Source of the DNA: an uncultured Nonlabens sp.
GTDB lineage: Bacteria > Bacteroidota > Bacteroidia > Flavobacteriales > Flavobacteriaceae
Direction: 5' to 3'
Assembly: GCA_947491755.1 (NCBI GenBank)
Contig: CANLKV010000001.1
Span: 930,001-994,000 of the forward strand
Length of the DNA stretch: 64,000 nt
Numbering within the stretch: position 1 is the first letter of the stretch; every line of letters begins with the position of its first letter. Below the pieces are notes generated by a model, which was not told the origin of the DNA, did no database searches, and saw nothing but the letters and a program-made list of their open reading frames with translations. Position numbers and translations under genes: made by a program. Positions 27,002 through 36,636 of the stretch are shown one piece after another.

Positions 27002-27641
27002 TTCGCTTTCGCGGAAGCGCAATACCATCAGCCTTCAATACACTCATAAATTGATATGGGCTTTGTTAATAGCTGTATTTAGTGCTTCTTGCGCAAGTAA
27101 AAAACCTCGAGTAATTACCACAAAAGCTGAAGCGCGCGAGTATAGAGCCAGCCCTACTGCGGCAACAATTGAAACAAATAGTTTTGTTCCAGAGCAGCCA
27201 GAAGAAGAATCAATAGAGGTAGAAATGGTTAATAGTGATGAGGTGGTGGAGCCACTACTAGCTATTGATGCTGCTATAGCCCACGCTAGAGCATATGAGG
27301 GTGTTCGTTATCGTTACGGCGGTTCCAGCCGTACTGGGATGGACTGCAGCGGTCTTGTGCATCTAGCCTTTGATCATATAGGCCAGCAAGTGCCTCGCAA
27401 CAGCAGGAGTTTATTTGACGCAAGCACACCCATAGATCTAGAGCAGGTTGATAAAGGGGATCTCATGTTTTTTGCCACAGGCCGCGATCGTAAAAAAATT
27501 AATCATGTGGCATTAGTTATAGAGGTTACTCCAGCAGAGATTCGTTTTATTCACGCTACAGTCTCTAGTGGGGTGATTGTATCTTCTTTTAATGAGCCGT
27601 ACTGGCTAGGTAAGTACTTGAGTGCAGGCCGATTATTATGA
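26988..27641 (+). CDS. NlpC/P60 (C40) peptidoglycan hydrolase lipoprotein
   Basis: The protein has a signal peptide with lipobox FSASC, a charged linker rich in Glu/Val (about 45-90), and a C-terminal NlpC/P60 domain with the catalytic Cys in MDCSGLVHLAF, His in NHVALVIEV and a third polar residue in FIHAT. It would cut peptide stems of the cell wall. The start is uncertain: the ATG used here overlaps lpxB and includes SLSRKR encoded by a one-base variant of the palindrome; a TTG at 27051 would begin directly at the hydrophobic segment but leave no positive charge ahead of it. The family call is secure. Confidence 0.85.
   Translation: MPCNSSLSRKRNTISLQYTHKLIWALLIAVFSASCASKKPRVITTKAEAREYRASPTAATIETNSFVPEQPEEESIEVEMVNSDEVVEPLLAIDAAIAHARAYEGVRYRYGGSSRTGMDCSGLVHLAFDHIGQQVPRNSRSLFDASTPIDLEQVDKGDLMFFATGRDRKKINHVALVIEVTPAEIRFIHATVSSGVIVSSFNEPYWLGKYLSAGRLL
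27005..27018. repeat. interspersed palindrome, copy 5, one mismatch (in NlpC/P60 gene)
   Basis: GCTTTCGCGGAAGC differs from the core by one A-to-G change. In the LSRK frame the change is synonymous (CGA to CGG, both Arg). Confidence 0.9.
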
Positions 27642-27653
27642 TTATATTAGTCC

Positions 27654-29732
27654 ATGCGCCAGCTGGACTATCCATTCTATAAGATTTTACTAGCAACCAT
27701 TTGCGGGATTATAACTGCGAGATATTTCTTGCTGGAACCTCTGTTCTGGAACTATTTCTTTATCACAACAGTCGTTTTTACAATCGGTGCATACTGGATC
27801 AAACGTGGTTCACGTGTATGGGCACATGTATTTACTGCGGGTGCGTTGATATTCTTTTTTGCTCTAGCTGGTTTGAGTTATTCATTTAAGAGTACTTATG
27901 TTTCTCCTACTCATTTTACAAATACCGTAGATATGGGCAAGGATGCCCTGCTTACCCTGCAACTGCAGGAGCAGCTGGGTTCTAATCAATATAACCATAG
28001 GTTTTATGCGCAATTAAGGGCGATCAACAATACACCTACCACAGGCAAAATTTTAGTGCTGTTTAAACGGTCTGATGGCACGGATTATTCTACAGGTGAT
28101 GAGCTAGTCGTATATGATGATGTTAATGAGGCAAGTAATGGCCGCAATCTTGGAGATTTTAATTATAGAGAATATTTAAAGAGTATTGATGTACATGGCC
28201 AGGTATATGTAGATCTTCCTAAGATTATTAACGTAAATTTTGCTCAACACAGGTTACCCTGGTACCAGCGCTACCGCAATAAGCTGTTGCACAATTTGCA
28301 AGATTCTGGTCTTGAAAATAACCCTCGTGCAATGGTAGAGGCGCTGGTGCTGGGTCAACGACAAAATATAAACCCCATCATAACACAAAACTTCCGTGAT
28401 GCGGGAGTTATCCATATTCTTGCGTTGAGTGGTTTACATGTAGGGATATTATTGCTGCTCTTACAATTTTTTACCAGATGGTTGCATCGTATTAAATACG
28501 GTGCAATTATTCAGACCGCTATTGTTATTCTGTTGTTATGGTGTTTTGCTTTAATCACTGGCATGTCGCCATCGATTATGCGTGCTGTTACCATGTTTTC
28601 TTTTGTAGCAATAGGAATGAATATGCGCCGTAGGCAGTCCGTTTTTCATAGTATCGGTCTTTCTGCGTTTGTATTGTTATGCTGGGACCCGCGGTTGTTA
28701 TTTCAAGTAGGATTTCAGCTCAGTTACATAGCGGTGCTTTCCATTGTTTTGATCCAGCCGTTGCTCGTCAGGTTGTTACCGCCCATTAGATCATGGCTGC
28801 CCAGAAAGCTATGGCAAATTACTACCGTAACCATCGCAGCACAAATAGGCGTGGCGCCATTAAGTATATTTTATTTTCACCAGTTACCACTTGCGTTTTT
28901 AATTGGTAATTTATGTTTGCTCATTTTCCTGCCTTTGATACTAGGCACATCAATTTTTCTTATTGCTTTACTACAGTTAGGAGTTTCAACACAATGGTTA
29001 GCTGCGGCCCTCAATTACGTATTTGGGTTTATCATAGACCTTGTGGCCTATATTGCTAGCTTCCAGAACTTAGTATGGAAAGAGATTTATCTTGATTCCA
29101 TACAAGTATTATTCATTTATGCATCGCTAGCAGGTTTAACGTATTATTTACGCCCCTTATTAATGCGCAGCCGTAGGGAACGATTCATGATAACGCGAGC
29201 TAATTATGGATTGCATGTAGCCGCTATAGGACTTATTTCTATCCTAACCATCACTCTTGTTCAAGAGATAAGCAAGGAAGATTCTTTTATGGTATTGCAC
29301 CAGTCTAGAGGCAGTGCGATTGCGATAAGTAATGGTGAGCAGTCCACATTATTGGTTTGTCTACCAGAAATGGAAAAAGACCGTCGCAACCGTAGTCTCA
29401 GTCAGTTGAAAAATTTAGAATGGTTTAGAGATACCGCCTTAAAGGTAGATAGTTTGACTTCCATAGTTTCTTATGGAGGTCTTGATTTGCTAATTATTGA
29501 AAAGGACGGTCTCTATGTAAAAGATCAAATAAAAAGGCCAGTTGTGCTGTTATCCCATGCACCGCAGGTACATCTAGATCGCTTGATCACAGATTTACAA
29601 CCGCGTTTAATCATTACTGATGGGTCAAATTATCCTAGTCATGTAAATCTCTGGGAAGCAACTTGTCGCACTAGAGGTGTTAAGTTTATAAATACCTATG
29701 ATACGGGTGCGGTCAACTTGATGGGACTTTAG
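27654..29732 (+). CDS. comEC: ComEC/Rec2 family competence protein
   Basis: The 692-residue polytopic protein contains a DUF4131-like N-terminal region, the Competence domain with ILALSGLHVGILLLLLQ and GMSPSIMRAVTMFS, and a C-terminal periplasmic region that lacks a complete metallo-beta-lactamase HxHxDH motif, as in many Bacteroidota forms. ComEC proteins form the inner-membrane channel for DNA uptake. No other competence gene is in the window. Its last 4 bases overlap the convergent thioredoxin-like gene. Confidence 0.88.
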   Translation: MRQLDYPFYKILLATICGIITARYFLLEPLFWNYFFITTVVFTIGAYWIKRGSRVWAHVFTAGALIFFFALAGLSYSFKSTYVSPTHFTNTVDMGKDALLTLQLQEQLGSNQYNHRFYAQLRAINNTPTTGKILVLFKRSDGTDYSTGDELVVYDDVNEASNGRNLGDFNYREYLKSIDVHGQVYVDLPKIINVNFAQHRLPWYQRYRNKLLHNLQDSGLENNPRAMVEALVLGQRQNINPIITQNFRDAGVIHILALSGLHVGILLLLLQFFTRWLHRIKYGAIIQTAIVILLLWCFALITGMSPSIMRAVTMFSFVAIGMNMRRRQSVFHSIGLSAFVLLCWDPRLLFQVGFQLSYIAVLSIVLIQPLLVRLLPPIRSWLPRKLWQITTVTIAAQIGVAPLSIFYFHQLPLAFLIGNLCLLIFLPLILGTSIFLIALLQLGVSTQWLAAALNYVFGFIIDLVAYIASFQNLVWKEIYLDSIQVLFIYASLAGLTYYLRPLLMRSRRERFMITRANYGLHVAAIGLISILTITLVQEISKEDSFMVLHQSRGSAIAISNGEQSTLLVCLPEMEKDRRNRSLSQLKNLEWFRDTALKVDSLTSIVSYGGLDLLIIEKDGLYVKDQIKRPVVLLSHAPQVHLDRLITDLQPRLIITDGSNYPSHVNLWEATCRTRGVKFINTYDTGAVNLMGL

Positions 29733-30256
29733 TCCTGTAATCTATATTCAAAATTTTCTTGATAGACCGCCCAGTCTCTTCCTGTTTTTATGTTTTTATA
29801 GGCATCGTTAGCAATCATGGTGATATAAATTTCTAGCTTTTTAGGGCCCATTTTTCCAGGGATAGGATTGATAACATTAGCTTCCTTATCAAAAAATATG
29901 AGGGTAGGATATTCAAAAATTTGCATCGCTTCAGCAAACTCGTGTTGAGCACCAGGAAATTTTTTATATTGAGGATTGCCATAATCTTTCCCCTTGTAGG
30001 TGATGGGCTCTTTACCTTCTACATCAAATTTTACCGGATAGTAATGTGTGTTTATATAGGTGGCGATGCCCGCTTTCGCGAAAGCGTATTTATCCATCCA
30101 CTTACAGTTACGGCAGGTATCTGTGTAACTTTTAAGCAAGATTTTGCGAGGTTCTTTTTTTTGCGCTGCCAAGGCTTCATTCATGGTCATCCATTGCACT
30201 TGAGCACTAGTAATGCCCGCTGCTAGCAAAGCTAAAATCAGAAGAATCGTTTTCAT
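29729..30256 (-). CDS. periplasmic thioredoxin-family protein
   Basis: The 175-residue protein has a cleavable signal peptide (MKTILLILALLAAGITSAQ) and a thioredoxin-like fold with the redox motif CRNC in DTCRNCKWMDKYAF, followed by FEYPTLIFFDKEANV, which contains the cis-proline after TYPT-like YPT. It resembles DsbD-gamma/DUF255-type thioredoxins that keep envelope proteins reduced. The palindrome encodes AFAKA directly after the active-site helix, at about residues 57-61. Its partner is not evident. Confidence 0.82.
   Translation of the reverse strand: MKTILLILALLAAGITSAQVQWMTMNEALAAQKKEPRKILLKSYTDTCRNCKWMDKYAFAKAGIATYINTHYYPVKFDVEGKEPITYKGKDYGNPQYKKFPGAQHEFAEAMQIFEYPTLIFFDKEANVINPIPGKMGPKKLEIYITMIANDAYKNIKTGRDWAVYQENFEYRLQD
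30072..30085. repeat. interspersed palindrome, copy 6 (in thioredoxin-like gene)
   Basis: Perfect core, 16 bases with flanks. Read as AFAK. Confidence 0.97.
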
Positions 30257-30283
30257 ACTACAAAATTACAATCTAGAGAATCA

Positions 30284-30310
30284 AAAAACGCACCAGAATG
30301 GTGCGTTTTG
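30284..30310 (-). terminator. rho-independent terminator after the POT transporter gene
   Basis: Perfect 10-base arms AAAACGCACC and GGTGCGTTTT enclose a 5-base loop, followed on the minus strand by six T residues. It ends the peptide transporter transcript before the thioredoxin-like gene. Confidence 0.85.
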
Positions 30311-30332
30311 AATGAGATATTAATTAAATAAT

Positions 30333-31928
30333 TTATCGGATTCCATGCATTTTAGAGATCATCCATTTATTGATAGCAATCATTACAAGTCCGGCAGTTA
30401 TTGGAATGGCCGCAAAAATACCAAAGAAAACAGCCAGCCCATATTCCTCTACAATAGGGTCTAAATAACTTGCTGTCCATCCAGCCGTCAAGTTTGCAAT
30501 AAAGTTAGCTGTAAACCATATTCCAAACATAAGCCCGACGAGTTTAACTGGTGCTAGTTTACTAACATAGGATAAGCCTACAGGTGATACACACAATTCT
30601 CCCAGTGTATGAAGTAGGTAGGCAACTACTAAAAATATCATGCTAAGCGATGCGGTTTTTGCACCTAATGGAACATTTAATGATCCATATGCCAAGAATC
30701 CAAAGCCTAAACCTAATAATATAAGTCCCACTGCAAATTTTACAGGCCCAGATGGATTGTACTTGCTTTCCCATATTTTAGAAAATAAAGGAGCAAAAGC
30801 AATTATAAAAAATGAATTTAAAATACCAAACCATGATGCAGGTACCTCAGGAGCAGGGTCGTTAAATTGCTTATTCAACATGTAAATTACAATGATCCAT
30901 ATGATGACAAAACTTACCGCTAGTAATATGTTGGCAATACTGTATTTTTCAAATGTTTGTTTAAACAACATGGTCAATACATAGGTTATAATAAGCATGG
31001 GCCCTACAGTCAGTATTGTATTTACAATCTTGAAAATGGTAGCGCCATTACCTTCAAGTACCCTATCAGTATAATCATTTGCAAATATGGTCATGGAGCT
31101 TCCAGCTTGTTCAAAAGCCCACCAAAAGAATATGGTAAAAAAGGCAAAAACACTTATTACTAGTAACCTATCTCTAGTTACCACAGATCGTTTAGCTTCA
31201 TCTGCTATTTCCTCTACAACCTCTGCAGTTTTTTCAAACTCGTTTTCTACAGCATCATCAAAATCTTGTGTTTTTGAAGGAGATAGACCTATTCTACCAA
31301 ATATCTTTTGAGCAAAAAAGAATTGAAGCATTCCAAAAAACATGAAAATTCCTGCAAGTCCAAAACCGTAATGCCATCCCCAGTCTGGAGACTCCCCTAT
31401 GTAACCACACAGTAATATTCCTAAGAACGCACCTGCATTAATCCCCATATAAAATATAGTGTAACCAGCATCTTTTTCTTTTCCTTGTGATTTGTATAGC
31501 TGACCAACTATTGAAGAGATATTAGGCTTAAATAAACCGTTACCCAGGATAAGTAGACTTAAACCTATGTAGAAGAATTCGCTAGTAAAACCTTCTAATG
31601 CCATGCTCGCATGACCCAGTGTCATTAGTAATGCACCTATGATAATAGCGTTGCGGTAACCAGTAAATTTATCGGCTATAAACCCTCCTATAATGGGAGT
31701 TAAATAAACAAGGCCTGTGTACCATCCATATAATAAACTTGCGTCAGCACGATCCCAGCCCCAGCCACCGTCAACGATCGCCGATATTAGAAATAATACT
31801 AATAGGGCACGCATACCATAGTAGGAAAAACGCTCCCACATTTCGGTAAAAAATAAAATGAACAGACCAGATGGGTGTCCTAAAACTGTTTTCTGGTTAG
31901 TCAATGACCCACCGTATTTATACTCCAT
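30333..31928 (-). CDS. POT/PTR2 family proton-dependent peptide transporter
   Basis: The 531-residue membrane protein belongs to the major facilitator superfamily. It has the POT signature ExxERFSYYG in FFTEMWERFSYYGMRA and the second signature FYMGINAGAFLG, with 12-14 hydrophobic segments and a charged cytoplasmic loop rich in Glu near residues 225-250. It imports di- and tripeptides with protons. The neighbouring dipeptidyl peptidase IV, 28 bases upstream on the same strand, would release dipeptides, so the pair forms a peptide-use module. Confidence 0.93.
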   Translation of the reverse strand: MEYKYGGSLTNQKTVLGHPSGLFILFFTEMWERFSYYGMRALLVLFLISAIVDGGWGWDRADASLLYGWYTGLVYLTPIIGGFIADKFTGYRNAIIIGALLMTLGHASMALEGFTSEFFYIGLSLLILGNGLFKPNISSIVGQLYKSQGKEKDAGYTIFYMGINAGAFLGILLCGYIGESPDWGWHYGFGLAGIFMFFGMLQFFFAQKIFGRIGLSPSKTQDFDDAVENEFEKTAEVVEEIADEAKRSVVTRDRLLVISVFAFFTIFFWWAFEQAGSSMTIFANDYTDRVLEGNGATIFKIVNTILTVGPMLIITYVLTMLFKQTFEKYSIANILLAVSFVIIWIIVIYMLNKQFNDPAPEVPASWFGILNSFFIIAFAPLFSKIWESKYNPSGPVKFAVGLILLGLGFGFLAYGSLNVPLGAKTASLSMIFLVVAYLLHTLGELCVSPVGLSYVSKLAPVKLVGLMFGIWFTANFIANLTAGWTASYLDPIVEEYGLAVFFGIFAAIPITAGLVMIAINKWMISKMHGIR

Positions 31929-31956
31929 AATTTAAAATTGAAAATGAACTGTTTTA

Positions 31957-34110
31957 CTATAGATTCTCCTTGATGAAGTGGGTCATCTTGTTATATAAAT
32001 GAATGCGTGTATTTCCACCGTAAATGCCGTGATTTTTGTCTGGATAGATCGCCCAGTCAAATTGTTTATTGGCCTGCACCAGTGCCTCAATCATTTGCAT
32101 TGTGTTTTGCACATGGACGTTATCATCGGCACTACCATGAATCAACAAATAGTTCCCTTTAAGTCGATCTACATAATTAATCGGACTATTATCGTCATAA
32201 CCTGACGGGTTTTCCTGTGGTGTGGTCATATAACGCTCTGTATAAATGGTGTCGTAGTACCTCCAGTTAGTTACTGGTGCAACAGCAATAGCCGCTGCAA
32301 ACACATCATTGCCTTTTAAAATACAGTTTGAACTCATAAACCCTCCATAACTCCATCCCCAGATGCCTATACGGTTTGCATCGATGTAGTCTAGATTGCC
32401 TAGCTGGCGAGCTGCCTGTATCTGATCTTCTACCTCGTATTTTCCTAATTCTTTTTGAGTTACTTTTTTAAAATCTGCGCCTTTATAGCCTGTTCCTCTA
32501 GGGTCGATACAAGCGATTATGTAGCCATCGTTTGCTAGCATGCTATGCCAGTAATCATTTGCCCCATACCATGAGTTTGCCACTTGCTGGGATCCCGGGC
32601 CACTGTATTGAAACATTAAGACGGGATATTCCTTGGACGGGTCAAAGTCTAGGGGCTTTATGGTGTACATATTCAATTCATTGCCGTTCACCTTGATGGT
32701 AGAAAATTCCTTAGGGGATAATTTGTAGTCTTTTAGCTTTTCTAGAAGATCGTTGTTGTCTTGTATTTCCCTTACTTGACTTCCATTTTTTGCTTCGTGC
32801 AATGTGTAAACAGGTGGTGTTGTAGCACTAGAATACGTATTGATAAAATAGGTGAAATTGCTACTAAAGGAAGCCGAGTTAGATCCTGTACGACTTGATA
32901 ATTTCTTCTTGCCCTTTCCTTTGATGGATATTGAGTATATACCACGGTTGATGCTTCCATCCTCTGTGCTTTGATAATAAATACGTTTGGATTTAGGGTC
33001 ATAGCCATAATAGGAAGTCACATCCCAGTTGCCACTGGTCAATTGTCTTTGCTGGACACCATCCTCGTTGTACAGATAAATATGCCTCCAGTTATCCTTC
33101 TCACTGGTCCATAAAAAGCTACCATCTGCAAGGAAGGTAAGGTCGTCTGTCACATCAACATAGGCATCGTCTTTCTCTGTAAAGGCGATGCTTGCATTAC
33201 CTGTAGAGTCAACGTAATAAAAATCGAGAACATTTTGATGGCGGTTTAAAACCTGCGCGGCAAGTTTACCATTAGGGGCATAATTAATTCTCGCTATATA
33301 AAACTCTTCTTCTCGATTCAAGTCTACTACCTGTCGTTGCTGGGTAGTTACATTGTATAAGTTGAGCGCCACAATACTGTTTTTCTCACCGGCTTTAGGG
33401 TATTTAAAAACATAAGGCTGCTGGTAAAGTCCTTTTCCATAAACATCCATTGAAAATTCTGGCACATCAGTTTCATCAAAAGAAATAAAGGCGATGTAAT
33501 TACCGTCTGGTGAGAATTGGTAAGCTTGTACTAGAGAAAATTCCTCCTCATATACCCAGTCTGTTACACCATTAATAAGTTTGTTCTCTACACCGTCGCT
33601 TGTGACTTGGGTAGTAGCGCCTGTAGTTAGGTCTTTAAAATATAAATTGTTTTCAAAAACATACCCCACTTTAGTGCCGTCTGGTGAGAAGGAAGGACTG
33701 CGCACTAAATTCTCGCTTAAGGCGGTAATTTTTTTTGTTTTCAAATCATAAATATGTACCATACTGTTAGCAGACCTTCTAAAAATAGGAATGCGTTGCG
33801 AGATGATCAACATCTGTTCTTCATCCTCACTCAAGATATAATTCCTGATAGGCAGGTTGATGTCACTGCTTGAAACGAGTGTAGCTACTTTCTTTCCTGT
33901 ATCATAAGAGTATTTATCGACACTCTGGCTGCGGTCTGCGTTATAATTAAGCACTAGGTATTCCGTACCGTTGTTGAGTGATTTGAGAGATTGCAGCCCA
34001 CCAGTAGAAAAAGTTCCTGTATAAATATCTTCTACAGTAATGTTTTGTTGGGCTATAAGTGTGGTGCTTGCTAGTAAAAAAGCAAGTAAATAAGCTATAT
34101 TTTTTGTCAT
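31957..34110 (-). CDS. dipeptidyl peptidase IV-type S9 peptidase, exported
   Basis: The mature-length protein (about 717 residues from the chosen ATG) has a signal peptide (MTKNIAYLLAFLLASTTLIAQ), a DPP IV N-terminal beta-propeller with the substrate-anchoring double glutamate in VYEEEFS, and a C-terminal alpha/beta hydrolase with Ser in GWSYGGF, Asp in GSADDNVH and His in DKNHGIYGG. It removes X-Pro or X-Ala dipeptides from peptides in the periplasm. I chose the ATG directly before the signal peptide; the longer frame adds 17 residues that would block export. It is upstream of the POT transporter gene. Confidence 0.93.
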   Translation of the reverse strand: MTKNIAYLLAFLLASTTLIAQQNITVEDIYTGTFSTGGLQSLKSLNNGTEYLVLNYNADRSQSVDKYSYDTGKKVATLVSSSDINLPIRNYILSEDEEQMLIISQRIPIFRRSANSMVHIYDLKTKKITALSENLVRSPSFSPDGTKVGYVFENNLYFKDLTTGATTQVTSDGVENKLINGVTDWVYEEEFSLVQAYQFSPDGNYIAFISFDETDVPEFSMDVYGKGLYQQPYVFKYPKAGEKNSIVALNLYNVTTQQRQVVDLNREEEFYIARINYAPNGKLAAQVLNRHQNVLDFYYVDSTGNASIAFTEKDDAYVDVTDDLTFLADGSFLWTSEKDNWRHIYLYNEDGVQQRQLTSGNWDVTSYYGYDPKSKRIYYQSTEDGSINRGIYSISIKGKGKKKLSSRTGSNSASFSSNFTYFINTYSSATTPPVYTLHEAKNGSQVREIQDNNDLLEKLKDYKLSPKEFSTIKVNGNELNMYTIKPLDFDPSKEYPVLMFQYSGPGSQQVANSWYGANDYWHSMLANDGYIIACIDPRGTGYKGADFKKVTQKELGKYEVEDQIQAARQLGNLDYIDANRIGIWGWSYGGFMSSNCILKGNDVFAAAIAVAPVTNWRYYDTIYTERYMTTPQENPSGYDDNSPINYVDRLKGNYLLIHGSADDNVHVQNTMQMIEALVQANKQFDWAIYPDKNHGIYGGNTRIHLYNKMTHFIKENL

Positions 34111-34259
34111 CAAATGATATTGTAGAGACTTGAGAGCAAGTCTGTCTGGTTCTTTGCTCAATTTTACTAAAAAAATCCCAAATAACGCGACTTTTAGCGG
34201 ATTATCATAGAGCCTCTTTTACCATTAAGGATTGTATCTTTACCATTTTACTTTAGATT

Positions 34260-35567
34260 ATGAACCAACCCATTCAAGGTTTTTCCAAACTTTCCAAATC
34301 TGAAAAAGTAGACTGGTTGATCTCTACCCATCTTAATAACGATGCTACGGCACGAGAAACGATTTTACAATATTGGAACACCCATGAAAAGCTGCAGGAA
34401 TTGCACGATGGTTTTAGTGAGAATACCATAACCAATTTTTATCTACCCCTAGGACTTGCCCCTAATTTTAAAATTAATGGCGCGCTTAAAACGATTCCTA
34501 TGGTGATTGAGGAAAGTAGCGTGGTGGCTGCAGCTAGTAAAGCCGCAAAATTCTGGTTGGATCGTGGTGGCTTCAAAACGTCGATTAAAGGAACTACAAA
34601 GTCAGGGCAAGTTCATATTAAGTATGATGGATTGCGCAGTGAGATGGAGGCATTTTTCGCTTTCGCGAAAGCGAACTTACTTCAATCTATAGAACAAATT
34701 AACAGCAGCATGAAGTCTAGAGGCGGCGGGCTGCTCGATTTAATATTAATTGATAAGACTACATCCTTAAAAGGGTACTACCAGTTGCATGCCACGTTTG
34801 ATACAAAGGATGCTATGGGAGCTAACTTTATAAATACAACGCTAGAACAAATTGCGGCCAGTTTTAAAGAGTTAGCAGGACAATACCAGGGGTTTTCCAT
34901 CGCTCCGCCACAGGTAATCATGTCCATTTTGAGCAACTACGTGCCAGACTGTACGGTACACGCCAGTGTTTCTTGCCCTGTGAGCGACCTGGGCAATATC
35001 AATGGAATAAGCGGTCATCAATTTGCAGATAAGTTTGTACAAGCGGTAGAAATTGCTAGGGTAGAGCCCTATAGAGCGGTCACTCACAACAAAGGAATCA
35101 TGAATGGAATTGATGCAGTCGTGCTGGCAACCGGTAATGATTTTAGAGCGGTAGAAGCTGGAATTCACGCCTATGCAGCACGAGATGGTCAGTACCGCAG
35201 TCTTACCCATGCTAGAGTGGCCGATGGTATTTTTACTTTTGAGGCAGAATTTCCTCTGGCCCTGGGCACGGTGGGTGGGCTTACCTCATTACACCCACTG
35301 GCAAAATTATCGCTTCAAATCATGGGGCAACCAGATGCCAAAGAATTAATGGCCATAACCGCGGTCTGTGGTCTTGCTCAGAATTTTGCCGCATTGCATT
35401 CTCTGGTTACCACAGGTATACAATCTGGTCACATGAAAATGCACCTGACTAATATGCTGGAGCAAATAGGTGCTACAGATGTTGAAAAGGAACATTTGCG
35501 AGCAGAATATGCTGCAAAGACTCCTAGTTTTGCCTTGCTCAAAGAATCTCTAGAGAAATTGCGCTAA
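34260..35567 (+). CDS. hydroxymethylglutaryl-CoA reductase (class II-type)
   Basis: The 435-residue protein matches bacterial class II HMG-CoA reductases: EESSVVAAASKAA with the catalytic Glu, DAMGANFINT for cofactor binding, HNKGIMNGIDA with the catalytic Lys, and GHMKMHL with the catalytic His near the C-terminus. It makes mevalonate from HMG-CoA. It has no membrane anchor. The palindrome encodes AFAKA at about residues 134-138, inside the catalytic domain. The stop overlaps the start of the GYDIA kinase by one base. An upstream TATCTTTA at 34235 is one mismatch from the -7 consensus. Confidence 0.94.
   Translation: MNQPIQGFSKLSKSEKVDWLISTHLNNDATARETILQYWNTHEKLQELHDGFSENTITNFYLPLGLAPNFKINGALKTIPMVIEESSVVAAASKAAKFWLDRGGFKTSIKGTTKSGQVHIKYDGLRSEMEAFFAFAKANLLQSIEQINSSMKSRGGGLLDLILIDKTTSLKGYYQLHATFDTKDAMGANFINTTLEQIAASFKELAGQYQGFSIAPPQVIMSILSNYVPDCTVHASVSCPVSDLGNINGISGHQFADKFVQAVEIARVEPYRAVTHNKGIMNGIDAVVLATGNDFRAVEAGIHAYAARDGQYRSLTHARVADGIFTFEAEFPLALGTVGGLTSLHPLAKLSLQIMGQPDAKELMAITAVCGLAQNFAALHSLVTTGIQSGHMKMHLTNMLEQIGATDVEKEHLRAEYAAKTPSFALLKESLEKLR
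34659..34672. repeat. interspersed palindrome, copy 7 (in HMG-CoA reductase)
   Basis: Perfect core inside a 20-base perfect palindrome. Read as AFAK. Confidence 0.97.
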
Positions 35568-36505
35568 TGGACGCCAGTAAATCATTTGTGGTAAAGCCAG
35601 CACAATTTGAGGCTAGTGGGAAATTTCTACTCAGTGCAGAATATGCTGTGCTAGACAATGTAGATGCTCTAGCAATCCCTTTAAAACTTAAACAGTACTT
35701 ATCCATAACCCCACGGGTAGATCCAGATATTTATTGGACCAGTTACAATGCAGATGGAGCCATCTGGTTTGACACAAAAATTTCCTTGCAGGAGTTGGGA
35801 GTCACCTCGCATATTGATCACCTCGATGACACTGCTCGCAAGCTTATAGAAATATTGAAAACAGCATTGCGGCTGTCTGGCTTTTTTAATTTCAATACTG
35901 GATTTGATGCAGTCACCAGGCTAGATTTTGATTACCAGTCTGGTATGGGTACCAGCTCTACACTCATTGCTATGATCTCGCAATGGGTCAATTGCAACCC
36001 ATATCAATTACAGTTTGAATGTTTCGGCGGGAGTGGTTATGATGTGGCTTGCGCTACTGCTAGTAATGCGATTGTTTATAATTATAATAATGCAACTCCT
36101 GTTGTGCGTCAGGTTACCTACCGACCGTCTTTTACCTCTGCCTTATTCTTTGTGTATCTCAATCAAAAACAAAACAGTAGGGAGTCGATCGCTGCATTTG
36201 ATAAAAATAAACTGAGTATTGAGAAACGCCGCCTGCTGCAGGAAATGCCTAAGCGATTCCTAGAAACAGAAAATGATCTGGAAGCTTTTAAAGAGCTATT
36301 AATAGAGCACGAGCAGCTTATCAGTTCATTAATAGGTATTGCTCCTATCAAGGAGCAACTATTTAAGGATTATCCAGGCGCTATAAAGTCTCTGGGTGGC
36401 TGGGGTGGCGATTTTATTCTAGCTACCGGTACAAAGGAGGATAGGTACTTTTTTAAAAATAAAGGCTATCGACAGCTATACTCCTGGAATGACCTGGTAG
36501 ATTAA
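35567..36505 (+). CDS. GYDIA-family GHMP kinase
   Basis: The 312-residue protein has a GHMP-kinase fold: a SGKFLLSAEYAVL start resembling GHMP sugar/mevalonate kinases, the ATP loop SGMGTSSTLIAMI near residues 124-136, and the name-giving GYDVACATAS motif near 157. The family is found in Bacteroidota and, to my knowledge, has no firm biochemical assignment. Its gene is coupled to HMG-CoA reductase by a one-base overlap, and the window otherwise lacks a phosphomevalonate kinase. A role as phosphomevalonate kinase is therefore a good hypothesis but remains inference. Confidence 0.8.
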   Translation: MDASKSFVVKPAQFEASGKFLLSAEYAVLDNVDALAIPLKLKQYLSITPRVDPDIYWTSYNADGAIWFDTKISLQELGVTSHIDHLDDTARKLIEILKTALRLSGFFNFNTGFDAVTRLDFDYQSGMGTSSTLIAMISQWVNCNPYQLQFECFGGSGYDVACATASNAIVYNYNNATPVVRQVTYRPSFTSALFFVYLNQKQNSRESIAAFDKNKLSIEKRRLLQEMPKRFLETENDLEAFKELLIEHEQLISSLIGIAPIKEQLFKDYPGAIKSLGGWGGDFILATGTKEDRYFFKNKGYRQLYSWNDLVD

Positions 36506-36636
36506 AGTCTACTTTAACGCTCTCTTTTTTCACTAGGAGTGAAATCCTATAGTCGTAACAACAAGTTTTATTCTAACTCTGTATGGCAGCTTATACTATG
36601 CGCTGCTATTGATCGCAAGCGGAAACCTGTGTAAAC

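Noticed and set aside
36528..36544. Short inverted repeat TTTCACT-AGG-AGTGAAA after the GYDIA kinase
   Set aside because: The loop is only 3 bases with no T-run, and a much better terminator follows at 36637.
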